Assembly (NCBI RefSeq): GCF_030252345.1
Contig: NZ_CP126980.1
Span: 7,021,501-7,085,500, forward strand
Direction of reading: 5' to 3'
Source of the DNA: Actinoplanes oblitus
Lineage (GTDB): Bacteria; Actinomycetota; Actinomycetes; Mycobacteriales; Micromonosporaceae
Length of the DNA: 64,000 nucleotides
Positions 35,119-44,345 of this stretch are shown piece by piece. The position numbers and the translations under genes are program-made. A model generated the notes under the pieces. It saw only the letters and a program-made list of their open reading frames with translations. It made no database searches and was not told where the DNA came from. Positions within the stretch are counted from its first letter, which is position 1; each line of letters starts with the position of its first letter.

Positions 35119-37050
35119 ATGGCAAGCAAGAATACCTGGGCACCGCTAGAGGCCTATTGGTCTGCTGACGATCTGGTGCGACGCCGTAATAGACTGATCA
35201 AAGAAGTCGAGCAGTGCTATCAGCGAGCCCATCCTAGCGGCTCAGGCCCCTCCCGAAGCGAAGTCCAGTCTTGGCGCGAGAGCCTCTATGAGGTCGCGAC
35301 CACCCTCGTCGATAGCGGGCTGGGGCAGGTCTGGATGTTCATAGAATACCGAGTCGATCCGGGCATGAGCCCCATCGACGTGGTTCTCGCCGGAAGCCAT
35401 CCGGTGGACGGCTTGAGTTACGCCGCCCTGGAGTTGAAACAATGGGGCTCCGCCGAACGGCCCACCGCCTCGATACCTGCCGGACTCTGCGCCTCCTGCA
35501 GATCCGCCGGAGGGTCTCAGCTGTGCAGAAGATGCTCTATCGAGTGCGTTTACGCGCCTTTCTACCAGAAACACAAGAAGCATCCCGCGATTCAGGTACG
35601 CGACAATCTGATCGCTCTCAAGAAGCACCACAGCATGTTCGACGACCGCTACATCAACCTCGTCGGCGCCGCCTACCTGCACAACCTCAAGGGCCAGGAC
35701 GACCAATGGATCAGCCTCGTCGCCCCCTGTCCCGGCATCCCGACCTTCACCGCCCGGCATCCCAATGATCTACGAGAATTCCTCACGAGCAATTTCAGCC
35801 CCACATCGGGTGCCAAAGCCGCCCAGGCACTGCTTGAACGCCGCCGCTCGAATCTACCGATCACCAGCGAACTGGGTGCCGTTGTCAACGGGCACACTCG
35901 ATTCAGCCTGGTAGAGAACCAGCTACGCGCCGTCACCAGCGTGATGGAATCGGTACGAACAGCCGCACCGTCCGGAGCGAAGAAGGTTTTCGTCGTGAGC
36001 GGTCGCGCCGGGACCGGAAAGTCGCTCGTCGCGCTCACCCTGCTCGGAAAGGCGCTCGAGAGCCGATACAAAGTGCGTTACGTATCCGGGGGAATCGCGT
36101 CACGCGAGACCTTCAAACGCGCCACAATCGGCCAGCGTCACGCGTTCACCACCCTGAACAATATCGCCGACAACATGACGGCCGACGAGCAGGACTTGAT
36201 CCTTTGTGACGAGGCGCACCGGCTCACCGAGCGGCCGATGAGAGGGTCCTTCTCCGTGCGGCCCGGAGAAACGTCAGTCGCGGTGGTCGTTACGCGCGCC
36301 AGGGTGCCAGTCTTCTTCATCGACGGCGACCAGCGCCTGTTCGCTGACGAGGTCTGGAGCCCGGAGGTGCTGAAACGAGAGATCCAGAGCCTAGGCGCCG
36401 AGGTCGTACCGATCACCCTGGACAGGCCGCTGCGGGCCGTGGGCAGCGCCACGTACGACACGTGGATCCAGCGATTCCTAGCCGGCGACCCGGTCCCCTG
36501 GAATGCCGACGCCGACTCCGATCCGGAGCCCTTCGAGCTGTACTACGCCAACAGCGCCGCCCAGATGGAGGCCTTCCTTCGCAGCAAGGAGGAATCGGGC
36601 GCCAGCGCCCGGATCAGCGCCGGCCTGTGCTGGAACTGGACCGACGACACCGGCACCTTCCCGGATGTCACCCCCGACCCTGATTGGGCCCGTCCTTGGA
36701 ACGCCGGTGACAACCACAAGACGCCGGGCGTGCCGAAGCGACGGTACTGGGCGACCGAGGCCGGGGGTTTCGGACAGATCGGCTGTGTGCACACCGCGCA
36801 AGGCCTGGAGTACGAGTGGGGCGGAGTGATCATGGGACCGGATCTCACGTTGGATGGCCGTACTTGGCGGGTGCACCGCGAGCACGTACGCAGCAAAGCA
36901 AGCAGAATTCGTAACGATCGGGAGCTCTTGCGGGCGATCTGCAACGCCTACGGAGTCCTCATGACCCGCTCTATCCGCGGCACGGTGCTCTATTCGGTCG
37001 ACCCGGCTACTCGACAGCTCTTCGCCGACCTCGGCCTCAGCAAGATTTGA
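35119..37050 (+). CDS. DUF2075-type helicase with N-terminal PD-(D/E)XK-like nuclease domain
   Basis: 643 residues. The N-terminal ~190 residues include Asp87 (PIDVVLAG) and Glu105-Leu-Lys107 (ALELKQW), spaced as in PD-(D/E)XK nucleases, then a four-Cys knuckle (CASC...CRRC, ~124-141). Residues ~265-640 are a DUF2075 P-loop ATPase (Schlafen-like helicase group): Walker A GRAGTGKS (295-302), LILCDEAHRL, FFIDGDQRLF, IGCVHTAQGLEYEW and a final NAYGVLMTRSIRG. ATG 35119 follows GGGAGAGGGAG. Codon use and GC are clearly lower than in the neighbours and gene remnants lie upstream, which points to horizontal acquisition. A role in defence against foreign nucleic acid is inferred, not shown. Confidence 0.8.
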   Translation: MASKNTWAPLEAYWSADDLVRRRNRLIKEVEQCYQRAHPSGSGPSRSEVQSWRESLYEVATTLVDSGLGQVWMFIEYRVDPGMSPIDVVLAGSHPVDGLSYAALELKQWGSAERPTASIPAGLCASCRSAGGSQLCRRCSIECVYAPFYQKHKKHPAIQVRDNLIALKKHHSMFDDRYINLVGAAYLHNLKGQDDQWISLVAPCPGIPTFTARHPNDLREFLTSNFSPTSGAKAAQALLERRRSNLPITSELGAVVNGHTRFSLVENQLRAVTSVMESVRTAAPSGAKKVFVVSGRAGTGKSLVALTLLGKALESRYKVRYVSGGIASRETFKRATIGQRHAFTTLNNIADNMTADEQDLILCDEAHRLTERPMRGSFSVRPGETSVAVVVTRARVPVFFIDGDQRLFADEVWSPEVLKREIQSLGAEVVPITLDRPLRAVGSATYDTWIQRFLAGDPVPWNADADSDPEPFELYYANSAAQMEAFLRSKEESGASARISAGLCWNWTDDTGTFPDVTPDPDWARPWNAGDNHKTPGVPKRRYWATEAGGFGQIGCVHTAQGLEYEWGGVIMGPDLTLDGRTWRVHREHVRSKASRIRNDRELLRAICNAYGVLMTRSIRGTVLYSVDPATRQLFADLGLSKI

Positions 37051-37053
37051 AAT

Positions 37054-37099
37054 GCCATCGGCTGTCAGTTCCAGCGCGCTGGGGCTGACAGCCGATGGC
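37054..37099 (+). terminator. Strong hairpin terminator after the DUF2075 gene
   Basis: GCCATCGGCTGTCAG (37054-37068) pairs with CTGACAGCCGATGGC (37085-37099), and the interior contains CCAGCGCGCTGG (37071-37082), itself self-complementary. The hairpin starts 3 bp after the TGA. Together they make one long stem of about 21 bp interrupted by a small internal loop. Confidence 0.75.
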
Positions 37100-37724
37100 G
37101 AGCAACTGAATCTGCGCGTTGACGAGGTGAGTAAACGCGCTGCGAACATCACGGGTGCCAGACCTTTCCGGCACGCCGAGCCTCTTGCATCGGGGCCCTC
37201 AGCGCCGGCAACGCGGCCGCGTAAGCGGGTTCCGAGACGGCCGCCCGCTCTGCCCGCCGGGCCAGCTGACCAGGGACCCCGCGCACCTCGTCAGCAAGCA
37301 CGAACTGCGGGCCAGTTCGAAGACCGGGCTCAGCACCGGCGTGGTGCAGGGCAACCACGGGCAGGTCAAGGGGCGGCGAGTTCGCCGAACTGCCAACAGC
37401 GAAGTGCTGCTGCACCCGATCAATTCCGGACTGTGGTGCAGCGAGCAACCACGTCGCGATCGAGGTCGTCGGCTTGCAGGGACGACTCGGGATCGAAGGC
37501 GGCCGGGAGGCACTGGAGGCGCGGCGAAGTACTTAGGACCAGGTCGGAGGGGGTCGGCACGGCCCTGCGTGTCGGTAACGAGACCCCGGGCCGGGCCAAG
37601 TCGGTGACGGGCCGGTTTGTCCAGCGGGATCGCCGGCCCGGGCGCTCCGCCAGCGCGGCAACGACGAAGAGAGCGTCGACCGAAGCAGCCCCGACAAGGA
37701 GAGCACCGAGCCAGACGGCGATGA
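37100..37724. other. 625-bp gap, no supportable gene
   Basis: Both strands contain open frames but none has a recognisable family pattern. On the minus strand a frame at 37420-37791 begins with one convincing hydrophobic helix (LVIAVWLGALLVGAASVDAL) but then becomes non-protein-like, and it overlaps the 3' end of the DUF5995 gene. It could be a decayed small membrane protein. The region most likely marks the other border of the acquired DUF2075 segment. Confidence 0.5.
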
Positions 37725-38645
37725 CTAGCCGGAGCGGCGACCGGTGAGGCGGCGCCACAGGCGGGACGTCCAGGCTCGCGCGGTCAGCCACAGGACCTGG
37801 AGCAGGCTGGTCCCCCGCAACAGCGCCTCACCGGCACAGGCCGACGCCCGGTCCATGATCCGCAACGCGTGGGCATAGTCCTTCGGGTCCTCGCGCAGCT
37901 CCCACAGCGCCTCGGCCTGTTCCCAGGCCATCGCGCGGGTGGTGCGGACCAGGATGCGCTGGCTCCAGTCGTCCAGGTCGCCGACGCAGCGGTCGATCTG
38001 CAGCTGCCAGGCGGTGGCGAAGCGGCGGCGCAGCAGCGGGATCTGCTGGTAGAAGATCTTGTTGACCAGCAGGTAGTCCGGGTGTTGCGGGCCCTCGCCG
38101 GGGTAGCCGAGGCGGTCCCAGGTGGCGAGCAGGGCCAGGGCCAGGTCGTGGTTGATGTGCGCGTTGACGCCGAGGACCGCGGCGTCCATCACCGTCACCT
38201 TGTCGTCGTAGGCGCGGCGGAACAGCACCTCCCAGGCGTCGGCCGGATTCTTGCCGGGCACACCCCAGGCGCCGAGCGCCTTGAAGTACAGCCGGGCGAA
38301 CTCGACGTCGAGGACCTCGAGCCACTCCGGGTCGACGCAGTCCGCGCTGCGCAGGCTGTCGGCGACCTGTTCGGTGATGGTCAGATAGAGGGTGTTGAAG
38401 GCCGCGACGCGGTTCTTGCCCGGACTCGGCGGCAGAAGATCAAGGATTTTCTGTACGGCCTTGAGCCGCTCGATCACACCGATGATGTCCTCGGGCTGCT
38501 CCTCGACCAGCGCCAGCATCTCCTCCTGCACCGGCGACCAGTCGCTCGCGACGGAGGCGACGGCCAGCGCGATCCGCTGCCGGCCCTCGGCGAGTGCGGC
38601 GGCGCTGGACTCCACTCGTTCTCGATCGAAATTCACGTTCTTCAT
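37725..38645 (-). CDS. DUF5995 family protein
   Basis: 306 residues. Conserved DUF5995 segments are visible: FNTLYLTITEQVADSL, WLEVLDVEFARLYFKAL, AWEVLFRRAYDD and VLGVNAHINHDLALALL. The family is common in actinobacteria and has no known function; the NAHINHDL motif suggests a buried His/Asn/Asp site. ATG 38645 (MKNVNFDRERV) begins the conserved part; a longer start at 38738 adds an unconserved basic tail. The C-terminal ~40 residues are amphipathic and basic. No operon partner. Confidence 0.8.
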   Translation of the reverse strand: MKNVNFDRERVESSAAALAEGRQRIALAVASVASDWSPVQEEMLALVEEQPEDIIGVIERLKAVQKILDLLPPSPGKNRVAAFNTLYLTITEQVADSLRSADCVDPEWLEVLDVEFARLYFKALGAWGVPGKNPADAWEVLFRRAYDDKVTVMDAAVLGVNAHINHDLALALLATWDRLGYPGEGPQHPDYLLVNKIFYQQIPLLRRRFATAWQLQIDRCVGDLDDWSQRILVRTTRAMAWEQAEALWELREDPKDYAHALRIMDRASACAGEALLRGTSLLQVLWLTARAWTSRLWRRLTGRRSG

Positions 38646-38873
38646 GGTGGGGCTGTCACCCCGTACGGAAAACCTCTTCGGACCGTCGGATCCCTGACGT
38701 ATCAGCCGAGCCCTTCGGGAATTTCCGGAATCTGCCATCGGCCCGGCGCCGGCCGTCAGGCGCCACCATGGTGCCCATGCCGGTTGCCGTCGCCGATCCC
38801 GGGCCGAGAACCGGCTGCGGAGCTGTCCGGGAAGGGACAGCGCGGCCCGGACCAGCGCGTGGTCCGGGCCGGC

Positions 38874-40124
38874 TCAGGCGTGCGTCACGATCTCGCTGGG
38901 TACCTCGATCGCCACGTCGGTGGTGCCGCCGGGCGGGCTGAAGACGGTGAGGTAGCCGTCGAACGGGGACAACCGCCGCTCGATGCCGGTCAAGCCGGTG
39001 CCGCGGGCCGGGTCGGCGCCGCCGACGCCGTCGTCGTGCACGGTGACCCGTAGCCGGCCGTCGGTGTAGCGCAGGTCGACGCTCGCCTCGGTGGCCCGCG
39101 CGTGCTTGACCACGTTGCCGAGCAGTTCGGAGATGACGAAGTAGACGGCCGACTCGACCGGCGGCGACACCCGGCCCGGCAGGTTCGCGGTGACCTCCAC
39201 GTGCAGCGGCAGGGTGAGCGCCAGGGACCGGACGGCGTCCACCAGGCCCCGGTCGGCGAGCACCGGCGGGTGGATGCCGCGGACCAGTTCGCGCAGCTCG
39301 CGCAGGGCGTTCGCGGAACTGTTCTTCGCCTCGGTGACCAGGGCGAGGGCCTGGTCCGGGTCGTGCTTGAGCAGCGTCTCGGCGGCCGCCAGGGTCATGC
39401 CCATGGAGACCAGCCGGGCTTGGGCGCCGTCGTGCAGGTCCCGCTCGATCCGCTGGATCTCGGCGGCCTGCTGGCTGATCGCGTCGGACCGGGTGTCGGC
39501 CAGGTGCCGGACCCGGTGGGCCAGATCGGTCCGGCTGCGGCCGTCGAGCATGGCGCCGACCCAGTTGCCGTGCAGGCGCAGGAACCGCCGGCTGAGGTAG
39601 AACCCGGCGGTGATCTCGACGGCGGCGAGCACCCCGGCCAGGTTCGCCGTGGTCTGGCCGAGCAGCGGGACGACGATGAACCAGCTGTTGTTCCAGCCCC
39701 AGTCCTCCACCAGGATCCGCCAGGTGAACGGCAGAGTCAGGCCGAACGCCCCCTCCAGCACCAGCAGCACCGGCAGCAGGCCGAGGAACGTGCCGACCAC
39801 CGGGTTGACCAGCAGCCAGCGCAGGTCGCGCCAGGTGGCCGCGTCGTTGACCATCCCCCAGGACCGCTGGAGGTGGCCGGCGAAGCCCGGCTGGGTCACC
39901 CGGACCGGCAGGTACTGCTCCTCGACCGCGACGCCCGACCACTCGCGGGCCAGCCGGCGCTGCCGCTCGGTCCGCGCACGGGCCGCGTCCAGCGCCCTCG
40001 GCAACAGCGGCACGCCGACGCCGATGGTCAGCACGCTCACGCACAGGTTGATCCAGATCAGCAGGAACAGGTCCGCGGTGGCCAGGCCGGCGAGTTTCAG
40101 CCCGCGTACCAAGGAAGTGAACAT
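38874..40124 (-). CDS. NarL-type sensor histidine kinase
   Basis: 416 residues from ATG 40124. Four hydrophobic segments (residues ~14-37, ~100-125, ~150-180) form a sensor domain. They are followed by a HisKA_3 dimerisation motif with the phospho-accepting His in RIERDLHDGAQARLVSMGM (~215) and a HATPase_c domain with ELLGNVVKHA (N box), HDDGVGGAD (G1) and GTGLTGIERRL (G2). It is divergent from the response regulator at 40194, with 69 bp between the starts, so the two form a two-component system with a shared control region. The stimulus is unknown. Confidence 0.9.
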   Translation of the reverse strand: MFTSLVRGLKLAGLATADLFLLIWINLCVSVLTIGVGVPLLPRALDAARARTERQRRLAREWSGVAVEEQYLPVRVTQPGFAGHLQRSWGMVNDAATWRDLRWLLVNPVVGTFLGLLPVLLVLEGAFGLTLPFTWRILVEDWGWNNSWFIVVPLLGQTTANLAGVLAAVEITAGFYLSRRFLRLHGNWVGAMLDGRSRTDLAHRVRHLADTRSDAISQQAAEIQRIERDLHDGAQARLVSMGMTLAAAETLLKHDPDQALALVTEAKNSSANALRELRELVRGIHPPVLADRGLVDAVRSLALTLPLHVEVTANLPGRVSPPVESAVYFVISELLGNVVKHARATEASVDLRYTDGRLRVTVHDDGVGGADPARGTGLTGIERRLSPFDGYLTVFSPPGGTTDVAIEVPSEIVTHA

Positions 40125-40193
40125 GCTCGAAGCATGCCAAGCGCGGTACACCGGGTCAGTGGTACTGGGACCACAATCGACTAGGGTCGTCGC

Positions 40194-40829
40194 GTGCGGC
40201 TGATTCTCGCGGAGGACCAATTCCTGCTCCGGGAAGGACTCGTCAAGCTGCTGGAGGCGCACGGCCACCAGGTGGTCCGGGCGGTGACCGACGGGCCGGC
40301 GCTGCGGGAGGCGCTCGCGGCCGAGGATTTCGACGTGGCGCTGGTCGACATCCGGCTGCCGCCCACGTTCACCGACGAGGGCCTGCAGGCGGCGCTCGAG
40401 GCGCGCCGGGCCCGGCCCGGTCTGCCGGTGTTGCTGCTCTCCCAGTACGTCGAGCAGCTCTACGCCACGGAACTGCTCGCGGACGGGGCCGGCGGGGTGG
40501 GCTACCTGCTGAAGGACCGGGTGTTCGACGGGGAGCAGTTCGTCACCGCGCTGCGGACGGTGGCCGGTGGCGGCACCGTGATGGACGAGGACGTGGTCTC
40601 CGGCATGGTCGGGCGCAGCGATCGGCTCGCCTCGCTGACCGCGCGGGAGCTGGAGACGCTGGGACTGGTCGCGCAGGGGCGGTCGAACGCGGCGATCGCG
40701 GCCCGGATGTTCGTCACCGAGAAGGCCGTCGCGAAGAACATCAACAGCATCCTGGCGAAGCTCCAGTTGCCGCCGTCGACCGACGACAATCGCCGAGTGA
40801 TGGCCGTCCTCGCCTATCTGGGCGCCTGA
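40194..40829 (+). CDS. LuxR/NarL-type response regulator
   Basis: 211 residues. Receiver domain with the acidic pocket LAEDQF, phospho-acceptor Asp in VALVDIRLPP (~53) and Lys in GYLLKDRVF. The C-terminal LuxR-type helix-turn-helix is LTARELETLGLVAQGRSNAAIAARMFVTEKAVAKNINSILAKL (residues ~150-192). Partner of the divergent sensor kinase. GTG 40194; a TAGGGT -10-like hexamer lies within 20 bp upstream, so a very short leader is possible. Confidence 0.92.
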   Translation: MRLILAEDQFLLREGLVKLLEAHGHQVVRAVTDGPALREALAAEDFDVALVDIRLPPTFTDEGLQAALEARRARPGLPVLLLSQYVEQLYATELLADGAGGVGYLLKDRVFDGEQFVTALRTVAGGGTVMDEDVVSGMVGRSDRLASLTARELETLGLVAQGRSNAAIAARMFVTEKAVAKNINSILAKLQLPPSTDDNRRVMAVLAYLGA

Positions 40830-40896
40830 ACCCCGCAGATCAACCCCTTTCCGGTACGCCCACAGCTCCCGCCGCAGCAGCCCGTCAACCCGGCCC

Positions 40897-41095
40897 GGCT
40901 GGCCGTGACGGTGGTCTCCGGACCGCCGACACCACCGTCAGCACCAGCCGCCCGACCCGGCTGGCCGCCACGGTGGTCTCCGGGGCGCTGACACCACCAT
41001 GAGCACCAGCCGCCCGACCCGGCTGGCCGCCACGGTGGTCTCCGGGGCGCTGACACCACCATGAGCGCCAGCCACACGACCGGGCTGGCCGTGAC
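40897..41095. repeat. Array of 62-bp palindromic repeats (three full, one partial)
   Basis: Units start at 40897, 40959, 41021 and 41083 (partial). Each has GGCTGGCCG...ACGGTGGT at one end and ACCACC...CACCAGCC at the other, so each 53-bp unit can fold into a stem-loop, separated by 9-bp spacers. Same element as the array at 49954-50545. Confidence 0.9.
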
Positions 41096-41116
41096 GGCGC
41101 ACCGATCCGGCCACCG

Positions 41117-41305
41117 GTGGCCGCTACGGCTGCGGAGCTGACCCCGCAGGAGCGGCAGATCGCGGCCCGGGACGGTCGGTCGAGCACCGAGATCGGCGCG
41201 GAACTGTTCTTGAGCAGCCGCACCGTCGAGTGGCACCTGCGCAAGCTCGGGATCGCCAACCGGCGCGAGTTGCGGCCCGCCTTGCCGCACCGGGAACCCG
41301 GTGCA
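41117..41305 (+). pseudogene. Remnant of a LuxR-family C-terminal DNA-binding domain
   Basis: Translation gives AAELTPQERQIAARDGRS, then STEIGAELFLSSRTVEWHLRK, then LGIANRRELRPALP, clearly a LuxR helix-turn-helix. Compared with intact domains a few residues are missing before RDG and after HLRK, and nothing of the usual ~900-residue N-terminal part is present. It begins directly at the edge of the palindromic array. Confidence 0.7.
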
Positions 41306-41365
41306 CGGTACGAGGACCGCGCGCCCGCCCCCGCCGTACCGAAAACCGGTCCTGATCCTGATCGG

Positions 41366-43978
41366 TCAGAGCAGGCCACTGTCGCGGGCCAGGGTGACCG
41401 CCTCGGTGCGTCGCGAGGCGCCCAGTTTGCGATAGACCGACCGCATGTGCGCCTTCACCGTGTTCACCGAGACGCCGAGGTCGGCGGCGATCTCGGCGGC
41501 CGTGAGCATCGTCGCGAGATAGCGCAGGACCTCGGTCTCCCGCTCGCTCAGGCTCTCCACCGGCTGTTCGCCGCGGACCGGTCGCAGGGTCCCGACGAAG
41601 TCCGCGACCAGCGGGGTCAGCAGCCGCGCCCGCTGCAGCAGGGCGTCCAGTCGCGGGTCGGCGGGTATCAGGAACGGCCGGCGGATGTCCTCGCCGGCGG
41701 CCAGCGTCACCGCGTCGGCCAGCAGGTCGGCGGCGTGCACCGGCTGCCCGCGGGCGTCGGCCAGCAGCGCGGCCAGGATGCCGCTCTCGATCCGGCCGAC
41801 GGTGTCCCGCTCGGCGGTGGTCACCTCGGCGAGCAGGCTCTGCGCCCGCCGCAGGTCCCCCTTGGCGAACGCGGCCCGGGCCAGCGGCAACGGCTCGGAT
41901 CCGCCCGGATCGGCGCCCGCGGCCTGGTCGACCGCGGCCTCGGTGCGGGCCAGCCAACGGTCCAGGGCCGGCACCCGGATCCGCGGATGCCGGTCCCGCC
42001 GGGCGTCGTCGAAGAATTTCCGGGCGGCGGCGACATCACCCCGGGCAGCGGCGAGCCGGGCCTGCACCCCGACCGCGACGAGCCACTGCGCCGCCTCCGG
42101 GTCGCTGTGGTGACCGCGCAGCCCCTCCCGCAGCGCCTGCCCGGCCCCGTCCAGGTCGTGGCGTTCCAGCCGGACCAGGGCCAGCGCGAAATACGCGGCA
42201 ACGGTCTGCAACGCGTAGCGCCAGCCGCGCGACTCGGCCAGCTCGACAGCGCCGCCGGCCAGCGTGGCCGCCTCCCGCACCGACCCGGACATCACCTTGA
42301 GCAGCGCCAGGTGGCCGGTCGCGTTGATCTCGGCGAGCTCGACGCCGGCCACCCGCGCGGCGTACGAGCCGGCCCACAGCTCGCGCTCCGCCTCGCCGGT
42401 CCGGTCCAGCCAGAGCAGGGCGACTCCGCGGTTGTTCAGGGCGATGGCCCGGTGCTGGGCGATCGCCGGGACCGGCACCGTCCGGGCGCTGCCGAGCAGG
42501 TCGACCAGCCGGTTCGCGCCGGCCAGCAGCGCCGGCATGTCGCCGGCCGCCCGGTCGGCGGACAGTTGCAGGGTGCGCGACATGATCTCGACCGGTTCCC
42601 GGGTGCCGGCCGGCCGGTCGCGCAGCAGCTCCCGGGCGGCGTACAGCCGGGCCGGGATGCCGTCGTAGTCACCGGCGTGGAACAACAGCAGGGCCGCGCA
42701 GATCATCAGCTCGGGGGTGGCGGTGAGCCGCTCGGCCGGGACGCCGCGGAGGATTCGCACCAGGGCCGGGCGGTGCGCGGACACCATCAGCGGGGCGGCC
42801 TGGGTGGTGACCAGCCGGCCGACGTAGGCCCAGTCGCGCGCCGACACCGCGTGGGCGAGCGCCTCCAGCACCGAGTTGTTCGCCGCGTGCCAGCGGGCCG
42901 CGCGGCGGTGCAGGTCCGGCACCACGGCCGGGCTCTCCAGCCGGAGCCGGTGCCCGAGCACGTCGCGCAGCAGCTGGTGGTAGCGGAACCACAGCGGTTT
43001 CGCGCCGAGCCGGACCACGAAATCGTTGTCGTGCTCCAACTCCTCGAGGATCCGCTGCCCGTCGGTGCGCTGGGTGATCGCGTCGGCCAGGCCGGCACAG
43101 ACGTTCTCGCAGATGCTGGTCTGCAACAGGAAGCGCCGCTGCCGGCGGGTCCGGTCGGCCAGCACCTCCTCGGTCAGGTAGTCGTCCACCCCGCGCACGT
43201 CCCCGGTGAAGTCGGTGATCGTGCGGGTGCCGTCGTGCCCGGCCAGGAACGTGGCCGCCAGCTGCAACCCGGTGGCCCACCCCTCGGTGCGGTCCACCAG
43301 GGTGGCCATCTCCTCGGCGGACAGCGCCAGCCCGTGCCGCCCGACGATCTCGGCCGCCTCGTCGGGCGCGAACGCCAGGTGCTCGGCCCGGATCTCGGCG
43401 AGCTGCCCGGCGGCGCGCAGCCGGTGCAGGCGCAGCGGCGGCTCGGCCCGGCCGATCAGCAGCAGCCGCAGCGGCGCCGGCGGGTGGCGCAGCAGGTCGG
43501 TCAGCTCGCCCAGCACGTCCGCGTCGTCGATCTCCTGGAGGTCGTCGACGACCAGCACAGTGCCGGCGGGCAGCCGGGCCAGCCCGGCGGCGAACAACCG
43601 GCCGCGCTCGCGCGGGTCGGCTGGCACCGCCACGAGATCGGCGAGCGGGTTGCCGGCCGGTACCGCGCCGGCCACCCGCAGCGCGGCCAGCAGGTAGGAC
43701 CAGAACACCTGCGGGTCGTTGTCGTGCCGGTCGACGCTGAGCCAGGCGACCGGCAGGCCACGCTCCTGAGCCCAGCCGGAGACGCCGGTGGTCTTGCCCC
43801 AGCCGGCGCCGGCGCAGATCAGCGTGACCGGTTTGCCGAGCGCGGCGTCCAGCAGGTCGTGCAGGCGCTGGCGGGCGACGCCGCCGCGGATCGTGCGCGG
43901 GCGCGACGTCTTCGCCGCGACCAGCGGTTGCAGGACCGCGGGCGCGACTCGGCCGGGTGTTTCCGCGTCCGCGCTCAA
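41366..43978 (-). CDS. MalT-like LuxR-family ATP-dependent transcriptional regulator
   Basis: 870 residues. N-terminal NTPase with Walker A GAGWGKT (~56-62) and Walker B VLVVDDLQEID, winged-helix and TPR-rich middle (~400-780), and a C-terminal LuxR helix-turn-helix LSERETEVLRYLATMLTAAEIAADLGVSVNTVKAHMRSVYRKL (~806-850). This is the STAND-type architecture of MalT: activation by ligand-induced oligomerisation. The start appears to be TTG 43978, only 2 nt from a GGGGGAGG tract; no better start exists nearby. The regulon is unknown; both flanks carry LuxR remnants. Confidence 0.88.
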   Translation of the reverse strand: MSADAETPGRVAPAVLQPLVAAKTSRPRTIRGGVARQRLHDLLDAALGKPVTLICAGAGWGKTTGVSGWAQERGLPVAWLSVDRHDNDPQVFWSYLLAALRVAGAVPAGNPLADLVAVPADPRERGRLFAAGLARLPAGTVLVVDDLQEIDDADVLGELTDLLRHPPAPLRLLLIGRAEPPLRLHRLRAAGQLAEIRAEHLAFAPDEAAEIVGRHGLALSAEEMATLVDRTEGWATGLQLAATFLAGHDGTRTITDFTGDVRGVDDYLTEEVLADRTRRQRRFLLQTSICENVCAGLADAITQRTDGQRILEELEHDNDFVVRLGAKPLWFRYHQLLRDVLGHRLRLESPAVVPDLHRRAARWHAANNSVLEALAHAVSARDWAYVGRLVTTQAAPLMVSAHRPALVRILRGVPAERLTATPELMICAALLLFHAGDYDGIPARLYAARELLRDRPAGTREPVEIMSRTLQLSADRAAGDMPALLAGANRLVDLLGSARTVPVPAIAQHRAIALNNRGVALLWLDRTGEAERELWAGSYAARVAGVELAEINATGHLALLKVMSGSVREAATLAGGAVELAESRGWRYALQTVAAYFALALVRLERHDLDGAGQALREGLRGHHSDPEAAQWLVAVGVQARLAAARGDVAAARKFFDDARRDRHPRIRVPALDRWLARTEAAVDQAAGADPGGSEPLPLARAAFAKGDLRRAQSLLAEVTTAERDTVGRIESGILAALLADARGQPVHAADLLADAVTLAAGEDIRRPFLIPADPRLDALLQRARLLTPLVADFVGTLRPVRGEQPVESLSERETEVLRYLATMLTAAEIAADLGVSVNTVKAHMRSVYRKLGASRRTEAVTLARDSGLL

Positions 43979-44098
43979 TGCCTCCCCCGTCCCGTCCTAT
44001 CACGATGGCCGCGGCAGTCGGATGCCGTCAATCGTCCCTCGTACGTTTGCTCAGCGGCCGCCAGTCGACGTCTGGTCATAATCGGACAGCTGGCACCG

Positions 44099-44190
44099 TT
44101 AGGAAACACTGAGCCTGGCCAGGATCTTGCGCATGTGCCACTCCACCGTGCGCGGGCTCAGGAACAGCGCCGCAGCTCGGCCGTCTCGCC
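44099..44190 (-). pseudogene. Second LuxR-type helix-turn-helix remnant
   Basis: On the minus strand one frame reads AAALFLSPRTVEWHMRKI followed by LARLSVS and TAA (44101-44099), the recognition helix and end of a LuxR domain. Upstream the frame decays at once. It is too short to be a gene and lies just upstream of the intact MalT-like regulator on the same strand. Confidence 0.6.
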
Positions 44191-44345
44191 TCCCCGGCCC
44201 GGCAGCCTACCGGGGGAAGTCGTCGGGGCACGCCAGAGGCCGAGGAGGCGGTACGGCAGCGCACCGCCTACGTCACCATCCTCATCGGAGCGCGCGACGC
44301 CTGCCGGTGGCCGACGTGCCGGCGATACGGGCCCCCGGGACCGGG

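Noticed and set aside
37155..37607. Possible transposase remnant (GNHGQVKGRRVRR)
   Set aside because: The resemblance to transposase C termini is too short, with no DDE residues or terminal inverted repeats.
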